A stretch of DNA of 64,000 nt, from NCBI GenBank assembly GCA_016584305.1, contig JACEEZ010020297.1, positions 62,001 to 126,000 of the forward strand, in the 5' to 3' direction. The translations under genes were made by a program, and so were the position numbers. Below the pieces are notes generated by a model, which did no database searches, had not been told where the DNA came from, and worked only from the letters and a program-made list of their open reading frames with translations. Source of the stretch: Chionoecetes opilio (taxonomy: Eukaryota > Arthropoda > Malacostraca > Decapoda > Majidae). Positions 1 through 10,999 of the stretch are shown piece by piece. Every line of letters begins with the position of its first letter. Positions within the stretch are counted from its first letter, which is position 1.

Positions 1-1955
1 CGTCAACCGTGGTTTAACTCTGCTTGTTCTCATGCTGTCCGAGATAGAGAGGCGGCTCACAGACGGTACCGTAACCATCCATCTCCTGAAACTCATGCCC
101 TTTATATTTCTGCCCGTAATCATGCCAAATCTATACTTCAACTTACCAAAAACTCCTTCATTCATAGAAAATGTCAATATCTTTCTGAATCAAATTCCTC
201 TTGTGACTTCTGGCATCAAGCAAATAACATCTCTAACATTTTTTCTTCTGCATCTTTCCCTACTATGCTTCACCCAGATGGCTCTACAGCTGTCTCATCT
301 ATTTCTAAAGCTGAGCTCTTCGCTCAAACCTTTGCTGAAAATTCCACTCTGGTTGTTGAAGGGCTTGTTGAAGACCTTCTCCTCCAGCCTCTGACTATAT
401 TATGACTGATATTAAGATCCTTCGTAAGGATGTTTTCTTTGCCCTTTCTGGCCTAGATCCTCGGAAGGCTTACGGTCCTGACGGAGTCCCTCCTATTGTT
501 CTAAAAAACTGTGCTTCTGTGCTTGCACCCTGCCTGGTTAAACTTTTCCGTCTTTGTCTATCTACTTCCACCTTGCCTTCTTGCTGGAAGTTTGCTCACA
601 TCCAACCTGTTCCTAAGAAGGGTGACCGTTCTAATCCTTCAAACTACCGTCCTATAGCTTTGACTTCCTGTCTTTCTAAAGTTTTTGAATCTATACTTAA
701 TAAGAAGATTCTTAAGCATCTATCTGCTCACAATCTTCTATCTGATCGTCAGTACGGTTTCCGTAAAGGGCGACCTACTGGCGATCTTCTAGCTTTCCTA
801 ATTGAATCTTGGTCATCCTCCTTTAGGGGTTTTGGTGAAACTTTTGCTGTTGCCCTTGACATATCAAAAGTTTTTGATAGAGTCTGGCACAAATCTTTAA
901 TTTCCAAACTACCCTCATTCGGTTTCTATCCTTCTCTCTCTCTATCAAACCTTCAGCTTAAGTTTCCTTTCAAACCGTTCTATTGCAGCTACTGTAGACG
1001 GACATTGTTCTTCTCCTAAATCTATCAATAGTGGTGTTCCCCAGGGTTCTGTCCTATCACCCACTCTCTTTCTATTATTCATTAATGATCTTCTTTGTCT
1101 AACTCAAAGCCCTATCCACTCCTACGCTGATGATTCTACCCTGCATTTTTCAACGTCTCTAATTAGACGTCCAACTCAACAGGAACTAAGTGATTCACGG
1201 AGAGATGCCACCGAGCGCCTAACTTCTGATCTTTCTATAATCTCTGATTGGGGCAAAGCAAACTTGTTTGGTTCAATGCCTCAAAAACCCAATTTCTTCA
1301 CCTATCTACTCGACAAAACCTACAAGATAACTATCCCCTCTTCTTTAATGACACTCAACTATCTCCTTCTACAATGAACATTATAGGACTATCCTTTACT
1401 AAAAATCTGAACTGGAAATCTCACATCTCATCTCTTGCTGAAACAGTTTCTAAGAAGTTAGGTGTCCTGTGGCGTCTGCGTCCTTTTTTTTCTCCCTCCC
1501 AGTTGCTTGCTCTCTACAGGGGCCTTATCCGCCCATGTATGGAGTATGTCTCACATGTTTGGGGAGGATCCACTCATACAGCTCTCCTAAACAGGGTTGA
1601 GTCAAAAGCTTTTCGTCTCACCAACCTCCCCTCCTCTGACTGACTGTCTTCAATCTTTAAATCACCACCGGAATGTTGCTTCTCTTGCTCTCTTCTACCG
1701 TTATTTGCATGCTCATTGCTCTTCTGAACTTGCTAACTGCATGCCTCCTCCCCGCCGCGGCCTCGCTGCACAAGACTTTCTACTTATTCTCATCCCTATT
1801 CTGTCCATCTTCCTAATGCAAGAGTTAATCAGTATCTTTACACTTTCATCCCTTTCACTGGTAAACTCTGGAACTTTCTTCCTGTTTCTATTTTTCCACT
1901 TTCCTACGACTTAAATCTTTTCAAGAGAAGAGTAACAAGACACCTCCCGAACTAA
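1..1955 (+). pseudogene. Jockey/CR1-type LINE ORF2 fragment (reverse transcriptase), frameshifted
   Basis: This is the 3' two thirds of a non-LTR retrotransposon polymerase; the start lies outside the window. Frame 1 is open from base 1 to about 400 and reads a pre-RT linker beginning RQPWFNSACSHAVRDREAAH. The frame then shifts, and 402-1019 holds RT motifs DGVPP, NYRPIALTSCLSKVFE, YGFRKGR and FAVALDISKVFDRVWH. Another frame carries GVPQGSVLSP and the catalytic YADD box at 1123-1134. A later frame (about 1260-1643) has the thumb region GLSFTKNLNWKSHI and LGVLWRLR. The tail reads NVASLALFYRYLH and ends LFKRRVTRHLPN before a TAA at 1953-1955. No RNase H domain follows, unlike the other LINE family in this window. 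At least four frameshifts make it a dead copy, or an uncorrected sequence. Confidence 0.9.
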
Positions 1956-2038
1956 TTTGGCACACCCCTCTTTTTTTTATTCTCTTACTGTCTTTTTTAT
2001 AGGGACTGGCAGCTAAGCGGGCTTTGTGTTACCTATTA

Positions 2039-3389
2039 CACTGGGGAACAATTTGAAGAAAAAAAATTTGTTGAGTTAGATTTTTGAGCCTATTTAGACT
2101 AAAATTGGCATGCTGATTCCAAATCTGTAGTCAGTTTTTTTCTAGCACGTCAAGTTTTTTTCTCCACAGCTTACCCTCCAGATAAGCAAAATTCCACTTG
2201 TGAGCTGTAGTAAAACTTTTTTTGTTTTGGCAATTTGTTTGGCGCAGTCCCTATTGGGCATTCGGTCTGTCTTCGTGAAGAATATGGAGATGTAAAGAGA
2301 GTCATTGAGCTATTGCAATATGACAAACACAATTGGATCATCTGTGTTGACCTTAAAATGGTGTCCTTCCTTCTTGGTCAACAACGTGGATACACAAAGT
2401 ATCCCTGCTTTCTCTGTATGTGGGATAGCAGAGCTCGAGAGAAGCATTGGGTTCAGACGAATTGGCCTCCGAGATCTGATCTTAAACCTGGAGATCCTAA
2501 CATTGTACATGAGCCACTTGTTGACAGGAAGAAAATAATATTCCCACCTCTGCACATAAAACTAGGTCTCATGAAACAATTTGTAAAAGCATTGTCAACT
2601 GATGGCGACTGTTTGAAGTAAATCATCTTGGCATTTCCTGGACTGTCAATTGAAAAAATCAAGGCCGGTGTGTTTGATGGTCCACAAATTCGACAGCTCA
2701 TCAAAGATGAACATTTCAACGGTACTATGTCAGACCTTGAAAAGAATGCTTGGCTATCATTCAAAGACGTCGTCAAGAACTTTCTTGGAAATACACGTGC
2801 AAGTCATTACACAGAAATTGTTCAGAAACTATTGGAGAGCTACAAAGCGCTTGGTTGCAACATGAGTATTAAAGTACATTTTTTGCATAGCCATCTTGCC
2901 AACTTTCCGGAAAATCTTGGTGCTGCTAGCGACGAGCAAGGTGAACGATTTCACCAAGATTTGAAGGTTATGGAAGAACGTTACCAGGGTAGATGGGATG
3001 TGCATATGATGGCTGACTATTGTTGGAGCATCAAAAGCGATAGTCCTCAAGTTGAACACTCCAGACAAAGCTACAAACGTAAATTTTTACCTTAACCTGC
3101 ACACAATTATAGCCTTATCCTTTCTAAAAACATGATAATGTTAAATAAACATTCTATTCATGCCTATTTCTTTCATTTTTCATTGTATGTTAACATTTGC
3201 AACTTTTTATAAAATAAGCACTGTTACTGTTATGTACAGTATTTTTCATATTTTTTAAGAAAACGAAAATCCTACAGTTCAAAAACTTTACGTGATAGAG
3301 AAAAACTGAGATCAGTTTTGGATTCAGCACCCAAAAATTACTTAATAACAAGTGTCAGACCTAACTAAAAAAAAAATTGTTCCCCAGTG
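2039..3389 (+). mobile_element. CACTA-like (CMC) DNA transposon, 1351 bp, with 3-bp TSD
   Basis: The left end reads CACTGGGGAACAATTTG and the right end is its inverted copy (TTGTTCCCCAGTG at 3377-3389). The flanking bases are TTA at 2036-2038 and TTA at 3390-3392, a 3-bp target site duplication. A terminus starting CACT with a 3-bp duplication is what is known for the CACTA/CMC superfamily. The interior carries a transposase-like reading frame at 2235-3095. The element is shorter than an autonomous one should be, because the protein lacks its N-terminal half. It is probably an internally deleted derivative. The superfamily assignment is inference from ends and duplication length. Confidence 0.72.
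2235..3095 (+). pseudogene. Putative CMC-type transposase, C-terminal part, one in-frame stop
   Basis: One reading frame runs from 2235 to 3095, broken only by a TAA at 2619-2621. The first half contains FGAVPIGHSVCLREEYGDVK, WIICVDLKMVSFLLGQQ and the cysteine motif YPCFLCMWDSRAREKHW. The second half contains GVFDGPQIRQLI, VHFLHSHLANFPENLGAASD and EQGERFHQDLKVMEERYQGR. Proteins of this type recur in many copies in arthropod genomes, usually annotated as uncharacterised. I recognise the family, not a proven activity. Its position between CACT-type inverted termini suggests it is the transposase of that element. The N-terminal part seen at 34545-34973 (ending YDPKEWRLFIDSSKASLKA) is missing here. 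No confident start codon exists, as expected for a 5' deletion. Confidence 0.7.
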
Positions 3390-3425
3390 TTATTGTTGTG
3401 CCCTTGGCCAGTCCTTTGTGATGTA

Positions 3426-3428
<3 letters not shown>

Positions 3429-3506
<78 letters not shown>
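3429..3506. repeat. (AT)n microsatellite
   Basis: About 39 uninterrupted AT dinucleotides, just outside the right end of the CACTA-like element. Confidence 0.98.
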
Positions 3507-3509
<3 letters not shown>

Positions 3510-3790
3510 CGCCACTCGACTTTAGAACTTTCGGTGACGTGAGCGTCATATTTCAAAAACTGGTAACCTCCCTTTTTCACAGTCTGTAAAGGGGCCCGGG
3601 AGAAAATGACTACACGGCAACTTAGGGTAGCCCCTCACTCATCTCCACGGATAGATTTGAATTATTTAAAGGGTCCAGTGTTTGACAAAATATTGTTAGA
3701 AGGAGGATTATCTCACCGACCGCTCATTGTTTTGGCTTATAAAACGGTTGTGTTCGTTCTGCACTTTGCATTCTACTGTGCTAATGCGCG

Positions 3791-4021
3791 ATGCCAGGGA
3801 ATTATACAAGCCATGATGACATAGTACGAGTAATAGAGTTGCATAAGAATGATGAAACAAATCGAGAAATAAGCCGTATAACTGGTGTCAACGAAAAGAC
3901 AGTGAGTGTGTTGGTGAAGAAATGGCGCGGTGAGGGATGCCAGGATATCGCTCACCACAAACATGGGGGTGGACCAGCCAAAAAAGTTTCTAACAATACT
4001 TTACATATCAAAAGACAGTAA
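3791..4021 (+). pseudogene. Tc1/mariner-like transposase N-terminal HTH fragment
   Basis: A 76-residue frame begins MPGNYTSHDDIVRVIELHKN and continues with EISRITGVNEKTVSVLVKKW, a helix-turn-helix of the type that opens Tc1/mariner transposases (helix, turn at G-V-N, recognition helix ending VKKWRGEG). The start at 3791 is a plausible native ATG. After about 60 residues it runs into the hairpin at 3876-4186 and stops at 4021, so the catalytic DDE domain is absent. The minus strand of 4041-4186 repeats the same peptide with one residue changed (QDIPHHKHGG for QDIAHHKHGG), as a consequence of the inverted duplication. Assignment to Tc1/mariner rests on the HTH only; other HTH-bearing transposases are possible. 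Confidence 0.5.
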
Positions 4022-4186
4022 ACTGAGGATTTATATACAACTGTCTTTTGATAATATGTAAAGTATTGTTAGAAACTTTTTTGGCTGGTACACCCCCATG
4101 TTTGTGGTGAGGGATATCCTGGCATCCCTCACCGCGCCATTTCTTCACCAACACACTCACTGTCTTTTCGTTGACACCAGTTATAC
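3876..4186. repeat. Near-perfect long palindrome (about 145-bp arms, 22-bp spacer)
   Basis: Left arm 3876-4018 and right arm 4041-4186 are reverse complements with only a few mismatches and small indels, separated by 4019-4040. The arm contains transposase HTH coding sequence, so only part of a gene was folded back. It may be a real fold-back duplication or a library/assembly artefact. Confidence 0.9.
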
Positions 4187-4682
4187 TAGTACTGCAGATA
4201 GGTGAAATATTTGGAAGAATTGTGGGTTTGGTGAAACAAGCATGAAATTTGGCAGACAATTAAAAAAGGTGCTTGGGAAGATATTTGGCTATAGGGCCAT
4301 TCCAGATTCATTCCATGAGCGGAGTGCCTGCCATTTTAAAAAATGGCTGCCAAAATATCTTTTCGAATGTTGCATCCGCCATAGCAATGGTGCTCTGTGC
4401 ACTCTTTTATGTTTTTCCTCTACTTTTTTTTTCTCTCTAGTTTTTTCTACTCTAGTGGCATATGTAATTGTTTTGGGTACAATAGATGTGGTATTAGTCA
4501 CAAGATAATTAGAATAAAATACATTTTTAATATTATTTGGAGCCAGAAGGCTCACTTGATGGCTTGTGAATTATGACCTTGGATTCAGGCATGCAGGTTT
4601 TTGTTAGACTGTGATGTTCATTTAATATAGACTCCAGCTAATTTAATCACTTTCACATATTTTGACTTCGTGCCGTATGTCA

Positions 4683-5163
4683 CATCCCAGCTTCAGTATG
4701 TGGACAGACTAGACATTGTCTGGGATCTGTACATGGCAGACAGCTTGAAGGCGGACACTCGCAGCAAAGAGAGGAAAGGGAGTTAGGAGACGAGTCGAGC
4801 CATCAAGTGCAGTTCCTGGAAACTGGCAAGAGTATCTCCGCATCAACGACAACAAGACGGAGCTGTTCTCCTTCCTGGCTTCTAACGTGGCAGACATTTG
4901 ACACCAACAAACATCTCATCACCACACAAGGCACTGGCGTTCTTTGCTCCAATCGCCAGGACGTGTCAGCTCTAGCGCCATGCACGCATGAGGAAGCTGA
5001 CACTCGTATCCTCCTGCACCTACAGGATGCCGTACAACAGGGGTACAGCAAAGTGTCAATACGCACAGTTGATACAGACGTGGTAGTCCTGGCCATAGCA
5101 TCAGCCAATCGCCTCAACATCTCTGAACTGTGGATTGCCTTTGGAGCTGGGAAGAGCTTCATA
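4683..5163 (+). pseudogene. Fragment of repetitive HEEADTR-motif protein, two frame breaks
   Basis: Three successive frames read as one protein. The first gives YVDRLDIVWDLYMADSLKAD and ends after RSKERKGS. The second (from about 4780) gives VPGNWQEYLRINDNKTELFSFLASNVADI and stops at a TGA near 4900. The third gives CTHEEADTRILLHLQDAVQQ, then VSIRTVDTDVVVLAIA and LWIAFGAGKSF. The last motifs, HEEADTR and RTVDTDVVVLA, are hallmarks of a multi-copy uncharacterised protein family in arthropods and other metazoans that behaves like a TE protein. Acidic residues spaced through these motifs suggest a metal-dependent nuclease-like fold, but that is inference. A downstream part of the same family appears at 9430-10009 on the minus strand. 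Homology ends near 5163; the remaining frame to 5328 is unrelated. Confidence 0.7.
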
Positions 5164-5330
5164 GTCCGGCCGCTAAGGACCAGATTTCAAGAGGATGGGG
5201 ACATGCCGGATAAAAGCACCAAATTTTGTTCAGGCATTCTACAGGGTCCTAGCTATGATTTTGAGAGGGGAGACAAACGATCCAATTACTCAGAAGCCTC
5301 TATGAACCATTTTTGTGATAACGGCTAATT

Positions 5331-6442
5331 TTCACTTAGAAAAATCTTGATGAAATCAGATTCGCCTTTAATGGCAAAAGAAATATTCGTATATGCAATA
5401 CATCCACTAGTTTGTTATTTTTTTCATCCCTTCTTATACTTCAAGATCACACTTTTCAAATTTTACCAGGACAACCGTTTCTATTACAATGGAATTTTAG
5501 GCTTACATGTATGACCATGAATTATTAGTAAAAGTACTTAGTTAAGGATCAAAAAATATGCCAGTATGCCGGGAACCAAATGATGACCATCCCTCACGAG
5601 GGGGTCATTACCCAAAANTAAGGGTTCCCTGAAATACATTTTGTTCTTAAAAAATCCGTCTGTCAGGGAGCTGACGCTCGAAAAGACTGTGCCTCAACAC
5701 TACATAATATCATCTCAGTTTATATTGTAATTTTTGATGGCAATAAATTTACTTACTTACCCAGCCACTGCCTGGGCCGGCCATGTATTTTGTTTGGTTG
5801 TTGGCAAGTTTGGGGTGGTGGCTGGTGGCTGACTTCAGTATCTCGGCCACAGCTAGCCCAGATCCGCGATCCATGTTATATAGATCAGTGGGGTACACCC
5901 GTGTCTTCGCTCAACCTTCGATGAATTTTTATTACATTCCTAATCTGGAGGGATTAAGAGATATGTTAACAATATACTTTCCAATATGTATTTAAGTATA
6001 AATATAAAACCATTAGGCATTACATATGCGGCAATAAGTGATTTTAGTGACAATAATGCAGGAGGTTCAGGGTACGGGGTGGGTATTGCTTGAGGCCGCC
6101 ACCATCATCAAGGTCGCTGCCATAACCCCTAAGCACGCTTCTCTTACCGCACATATTTACGTATACACGCCTCTACTGTTAATTAACTTCATTAAATATA
6201 TATTTCACCAACTTCATAGCCGATCGCAACGTTTCTGTTGATGTTTTTGATGAGTATACGGGCAAATTCACATTATAGACTATTTATAGTCGTACAATGG
6301 CAACGAAGTTTGAAGGAACACTGTTGCCATTACACCGCCGCGTGACATCTCAACCAACCCTGCTGCCTTTCTGTCCACTCTCGGTAACAATTTGAAGGTT
6401 CTGCCGCTCGTCGGTACCTCGCCGTTCTTCGCTCTACCGCCT
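5331..6442. other. Intergenic, no gene recognised
   Basis: AT-rich sequence with one ambiguous base at 5618. At 5715-5760 the motif GATGGCAATAAATTTACTTAC resembles the tail of a SINE or LINE but no body could be assigned. Short ORFs at 5783-5995 and 6038-6241 match nothing I know. Confidence 0.6.
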
Positions 6443-6461
6443 TGACTCTCGGTACGGGCCT

Positions 6462-7173
6462 AACTGTTTTGTGTCCAAAAAAAGTAAACTCGTTTTGTGT
6501 CCAACATCAGAACCTGAAAATGTGACAATATTATATCATATTGACTATATTTGTTATGCATCAATACACACGTCTTATAACTGGTTAATATGCGCTTGAC
6601 CCCAGGGTGGCTCAACATTAAGTTTTTGTGCATCACCCTTTCAAACATGACCATCATCATGAAAAAATGATGAAAAAAATACATGTAGGAACTTCCGACA
6701 TGTATTGTATTGAAGGGCATATTCGTTTTGCCTGGCTCAACACTTAGTTTGGGAGATATGGTGAACCAAACTACCGACATGTATTTTTTTCATCATTTTT
6801 ACCTGATGGTGTTTGAAAGGGTGATGCACAAAAACTTAATGTTGAGCCACCCTGGGGTCAGGCGCATAATAACTAGTTATAGGTGTGCATTGAAGGGCAT
6901 ATTCGGTTTGCCTGGCTCAACACTTAGTTTGGGAGATATGGTGAGCCAAACTTCAGACATGTGCTATTTTTCCTCAATGTTGCCTCGGGTGGTCGTGTTT
7001 GCAAAGGGGGATGCACAAAAAATGAATGTTGCGCCACCCCTGGGGTCAAATGCATATTAACGAGTTTAAGTGTTATTGAGCAAAAAAATAGTCAATATGA
7101 TATAAATTGTCACTTTCCAGGTTCTGGGGTTTGGACACAAAACGATTTTACTTTTTTTGGACACAAAACAGTT
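6462..7173. mobile_element. Non-autonomous TIR element, 712 bp
   Basis: The two ends are inverted copies: AACTGTTTTGTGTCC followed by AAAAAAAGTAAA is perfect over 27 bp, and imperfect similarity (GTCAATATGATAT and its complement) extends the arms to about 90 bp. The interior is built from direct repeats about 182 bp apart (for example at 6708 and 6890, both reading GGGCATATTCG and CAACACTTAGTTTGGGAG) and inverted versions of parts of them. No transposase is encoded. The superfamily is undetermined because the target duplication is ambiguous. Confidence 0.8.
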
Positions 7174-8055
7174 TTATTTTTTTAGTTGCCCGCAATAATA
7201 AATATAATTGAAATAATGATTACTTATTCTACTTATTAAAAAGCAATCTGCACGATCCGCGAAAAAGTAAAAATTTTTCAAACTTCCACTGGTATAGAAC
7301 ACGGAAAAAAACGCTTTTCAAATTTTTTTTTTCCAAATCCCAAAATCTTTTAAATAAAAGAAATATTATGTATTTTTTTTCTTTATTGTAAGTTTAAAAA
7401 CCTCTTCGTGTAATTGAATACGTAAGAGGGAAAATCAAGGCATTTATAAGAAAAAAAAATAACGCGTTTTTCTGCACTTGTCGAAAACATCCCCGCAGTA
7501 ATTTTAAATCTTCTCTCCACAACGTGTCTTGTAACAACCCTTAAAAACGTATTACTCAAACATTTGTTAGGAGTATTAAGGCATGTATTTCCCGCAGAAC
7601 CATCATAACAAAATCATGAAATCCCGGGCGTAGAATAGCTATTTGAGTAGCCAGAGACAGTCACCTGCGCTGTGGGCACTCCCCGGGGTTTTTCCTCTCC
7701 TCTGGGCATCACACACGGCCTGACATAAGTGGCTTTTTTAACTATTACTGTGGTAAATCGCTTCACTCCAGTGTAAAAACCCGGGACCTGGTGTTGGGTT
7801 TTCCAGGATCAGGTTTGGGTTGAAAGGACTGCAAAACAAACGGTTTACTGATGGTTATTTAGCCAGAGGGACCAAATGGCCATGCTAGGGAGTAGTAGGC
7901 CATCATAGCATGCCTCGGTCAACTACCCTCTATATAACGTGATTTGTAACCTTTTGAAACCTATTGTTTACCTATACCCTTTTGTCTGTTTATAGGTTTG
8001 GGGGAATCAATGTGTGCGTTTCCGTGGGGGGCTGGGGTGGCGCGTACCCGTTTTC
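7174..8055. other. Intergenic, no feature recognised
   Basis: AT-rich with many A and T runs to about 7600, then a more balanced stretch. No frame resembles a known protein. Confidence 0.6.
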
Positions 8056-8700
8056 ACTCTTGTCCGGGGGCCAAGGGCTGAAAAATATTTTTTCGTGGAC
8101 CCATGCGTTAACAGCTTCAAAAATATACCTCTAAAAAGGAAAATTTTTGTCTTTTTTTTCAAATCTGGCAATGAAATTTCAAAATCGTGTAGCTTCAGGG
8201 TGTTTTTTTGGTTACCATACAACCACTTTACTATTTCAGCCCAAACTTTTAGTCTAGTCCGTGGACCCCACGTCACCCCATGGACAAAACTAATGAGACC
8301 TATTTTTTTTAGATGCACAAATATGCTAGAAAACAAACCAATGTTAACACTGTCACTAATGTCCCATGTATCTCATGCCCCATCGATGGCCCCCTCGTCG
8401 ATCGCAAAATTTTTGACTTTCTCGAAATACCAAAAGTCCAAAAAACCCAAAAATAATGTAGTTACAAATTAAATTTTGGTGCCCACGTGACAAAAATAAC
8501 ACCCTTTGTAAAAAAGAACATTAAGCGAAATTGGTAAAAAGTTTAGTCAGGGAAACGAAAAAACCTAAAAAAAAAAGGGAAAAGTTACTTCGGTTTCGCC
8601 GAACTTTAAACAAAAATACATAACTTCACAAATGTACAACATACGGGTTTCGTTTAACATATCAAATCATCGTCTATTTTCCCCCATTTTTTTTTTTTTT
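8056..8700 (+). repeat. Left long inverted repeat of the 3.6-kb element
   Basis: Reverse-complementary to about 11000-11676. Two overlapping open frames here (8007-8336 minus, 8014-8472 plus) reflect composition, not genes. Confidence 0.7.
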
Positions 8701-9429
8701 AACCATACAAACCCATTATATTTTTCAGACCAACAGGTTCATATATTGAAATATAATAACAATAGAATAAGGCAAAAAAGAAAAAGTGTTATCGTGTATG
8801 ATAACCGGTGACAATATACTTTGGGACAAATATATAAATTAAATTTGCATAGCCAGTTCTATGGAAATGGTACAAAATAACAACCCCCTAAAAAATTAAT
8901 TTTCCATATATTTTTCCCCCGACCACTATCATGTGATTATATTTTGAACTGAAAATGACCACCTATATACACAAAACCTGAAAACTCTACCCCAACAATT
9001 TTTTATATTATACCCATTGTTCTAGGGTAACGCAGACAAAAACTGACTGAACGGTCCTTTTCCCATATTTTAACAGTTTAACGAAGTATTACTGGTAATG
9101 TAATTTTTACTGTTTTGTCATATTTTATACTTTTGCAAAAAATAAAAATTAAAATAATTTCTCAATATACCATAACAAAACATCAGATTTTTTAATTGAG
9201 ATCCAAAAACACCGCCGGTAATGTAATTTAAATTTTTCTCCTCTGAATCCCATTCTCGTCATCTTCTTCCAACGCTGGGGTCTTTAGTGGATTGGGCATC
9301 CCACACCGCCCCCGCATCGACAAACCGAAGTGCATGCCAAATTTTTGCTTATGGCTCAACATTTCTTGCTGCATTTTTATAAAACACGCGACGGTCACCT
9401 TCCATTATTTTTATGGTGCGGCCTGCGTG

Positions 9430-10009
9430 TCATGAGATTGGTCTTTCTAAACCTTGTTTATTTCCACCATGCTCGTGGGTAGTGGGACGATGCTCGGCCC
9501 CCCAGGCTGTTTCCAGATGTAGTCTGGTACTTCGCTCGTTTACATGGTGATTAAGAGGTCGGATGTCGGGGCAAGTTCTCCTTCGTGCTTGGGTCTGTGT
9601 GAATAGCGTGTGGTGCTTCATCAATCGCAACATTTCACTTTTTGGAAAAGTACAAACACAACAAATTGTTGCACTGCATCGCACGCTTCTTTTGGTGCGG
9701 TTGAGAAGTTCCAAATAGTCTAAGTCACGCAGGAGTGCGTGTGTTCCTTTACGATTCCAAGGTTTTTGTTTGCCCCTACTTAAAATCGCACTTGTACTTC
9801 CATCCAGTGATCGCATGGAATGCCGGGAACAGCTCCCAAATAATTTTTCCCAAACGATTCCGAAATTTTATGCAGTGGAAAATATCGTTTCTTCTCTCGG
9901 ACCCTGTCTTCACCACATTTGCACCCTTGTTTGGGTTATATGCTGCCGAGAACTGCCACATCGGTGTCTGGAGATGATATGAATTTGTTGGCGCCTTCGC
10001 TAAATGCAC
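9430..10009 (-). pseudogene. Downstream fragment of HEEADTR-family protein
   Basis: On the minus strand two overlapping frames read like the region that follows the HEEADTR motif in this family. The upstream frame (10009 to 9776) has IFHCIKFRNRLGKIIWELFP then AFHAITG, matching the family signature (A)LPAFHAxTGCD, although the Cys-Asp is changed here to WKYK. The next frame (9816-9430) has KPWNRKGTHALLRDLDYLEL, then RLMKHHTLF and PLNHHVNERSTRLHLETAWG. I read these as the conserved later blocks. Base composition is clearly less AT-rich than the surroundings. The fragment is short and frameshifted, and the assignment rests on weak motifs. Its location midway between long inverted repeats suggests it is a relic of that element's own protein. 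Confidence 0.42.
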
Positions 10010-10305
10010 ATGACATGGGGGGAAAATCCGCTGTCTCTTCCTCTTGATTTGAACACAAAGCGGGACCTCCCTTTTGTTTATAGTTTGTCATCCGTATGAC
10101 TTCTCTCTATCGTTTTTCCCCCCACTAGACAAAGCTTTATCGGTATGCTCCCCTGCCCAGGTGAGAAAAATCCACATCCACGTATCCCTACGGGAGTTAT
10201 CCTTCTCTCCGATTGCAGTTTTTAAAATCATTTGTTTACAAGTTTTAATTTTAAACAATAAAGTGTATTGTTTTATAAAAACAACGGTTGTCAAGCAACA
10301 ATATA

Positions 10306-10372
10306 TATATATATATTATATATTTAAATATATAATATATATTATATATATATAAAAATTTATATATATTTG
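10306..10372. repeat. AT-rich simple repeat
   Basis: Irregular TATATA/TTATAT array inside the 3.6-kb element. Confidence 0.85.
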
Positions 10373-10999
10373 CAACAAATATATCATGCAATTGATCTGG
10401 TCACTAGCAATTATCTAAAATTTCCATGGGACATTTTCCCTATTGTCATTGACCTAAAACCCTAACTCTCTATTAACACCGGCGAAAAATAGTTGGTATT
10501 ATATATACTGTACCTGTTACCATGGTAACATTGTTTATCAATCGTCCCGTTTGAATAAAAATGTGATAAAAATTTAATAAAAAGTCATTGTGTAAGCCAA
10601 ATTTAAATCCTTTAAAAATCGATTTTATAGTTTCTAAATCATTTTTTTATTGTAAATGGCAATAATAACATATACATTGTTCAAATACTCTTAAATGTTT
10701 CCTTATTATTATAGCAAGACATGCATAAGTGGGTTTTTTTATGATAAGTATTAATAGTTTATTTGTGCTATGGTCGGCAAATTTTTTTTGAAATATATGT
10801 ACATAAATTTTATATAGGGGACGAAATATACATGTATTCAGCTTTTTTTGTGATTGTATATTTTTTTCATCACCTAGCAAAACCCTTGCTAACAAAAAAT
10901 TTCATATTCTGTACAAAAAATTAGATACATGTCTATCTCCGAAATTTTAAAAATTTCTTTTTTTCATCATATTTTAGTTTTTATATTTTTTAAAATAGA

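Noticed and set aside
8007..8472. Complementary frames of 109 and 152 residues
   Set aside because: Lie in a long inverted repeat; the right arm does not keep either frame, so no coding constraint is evident.
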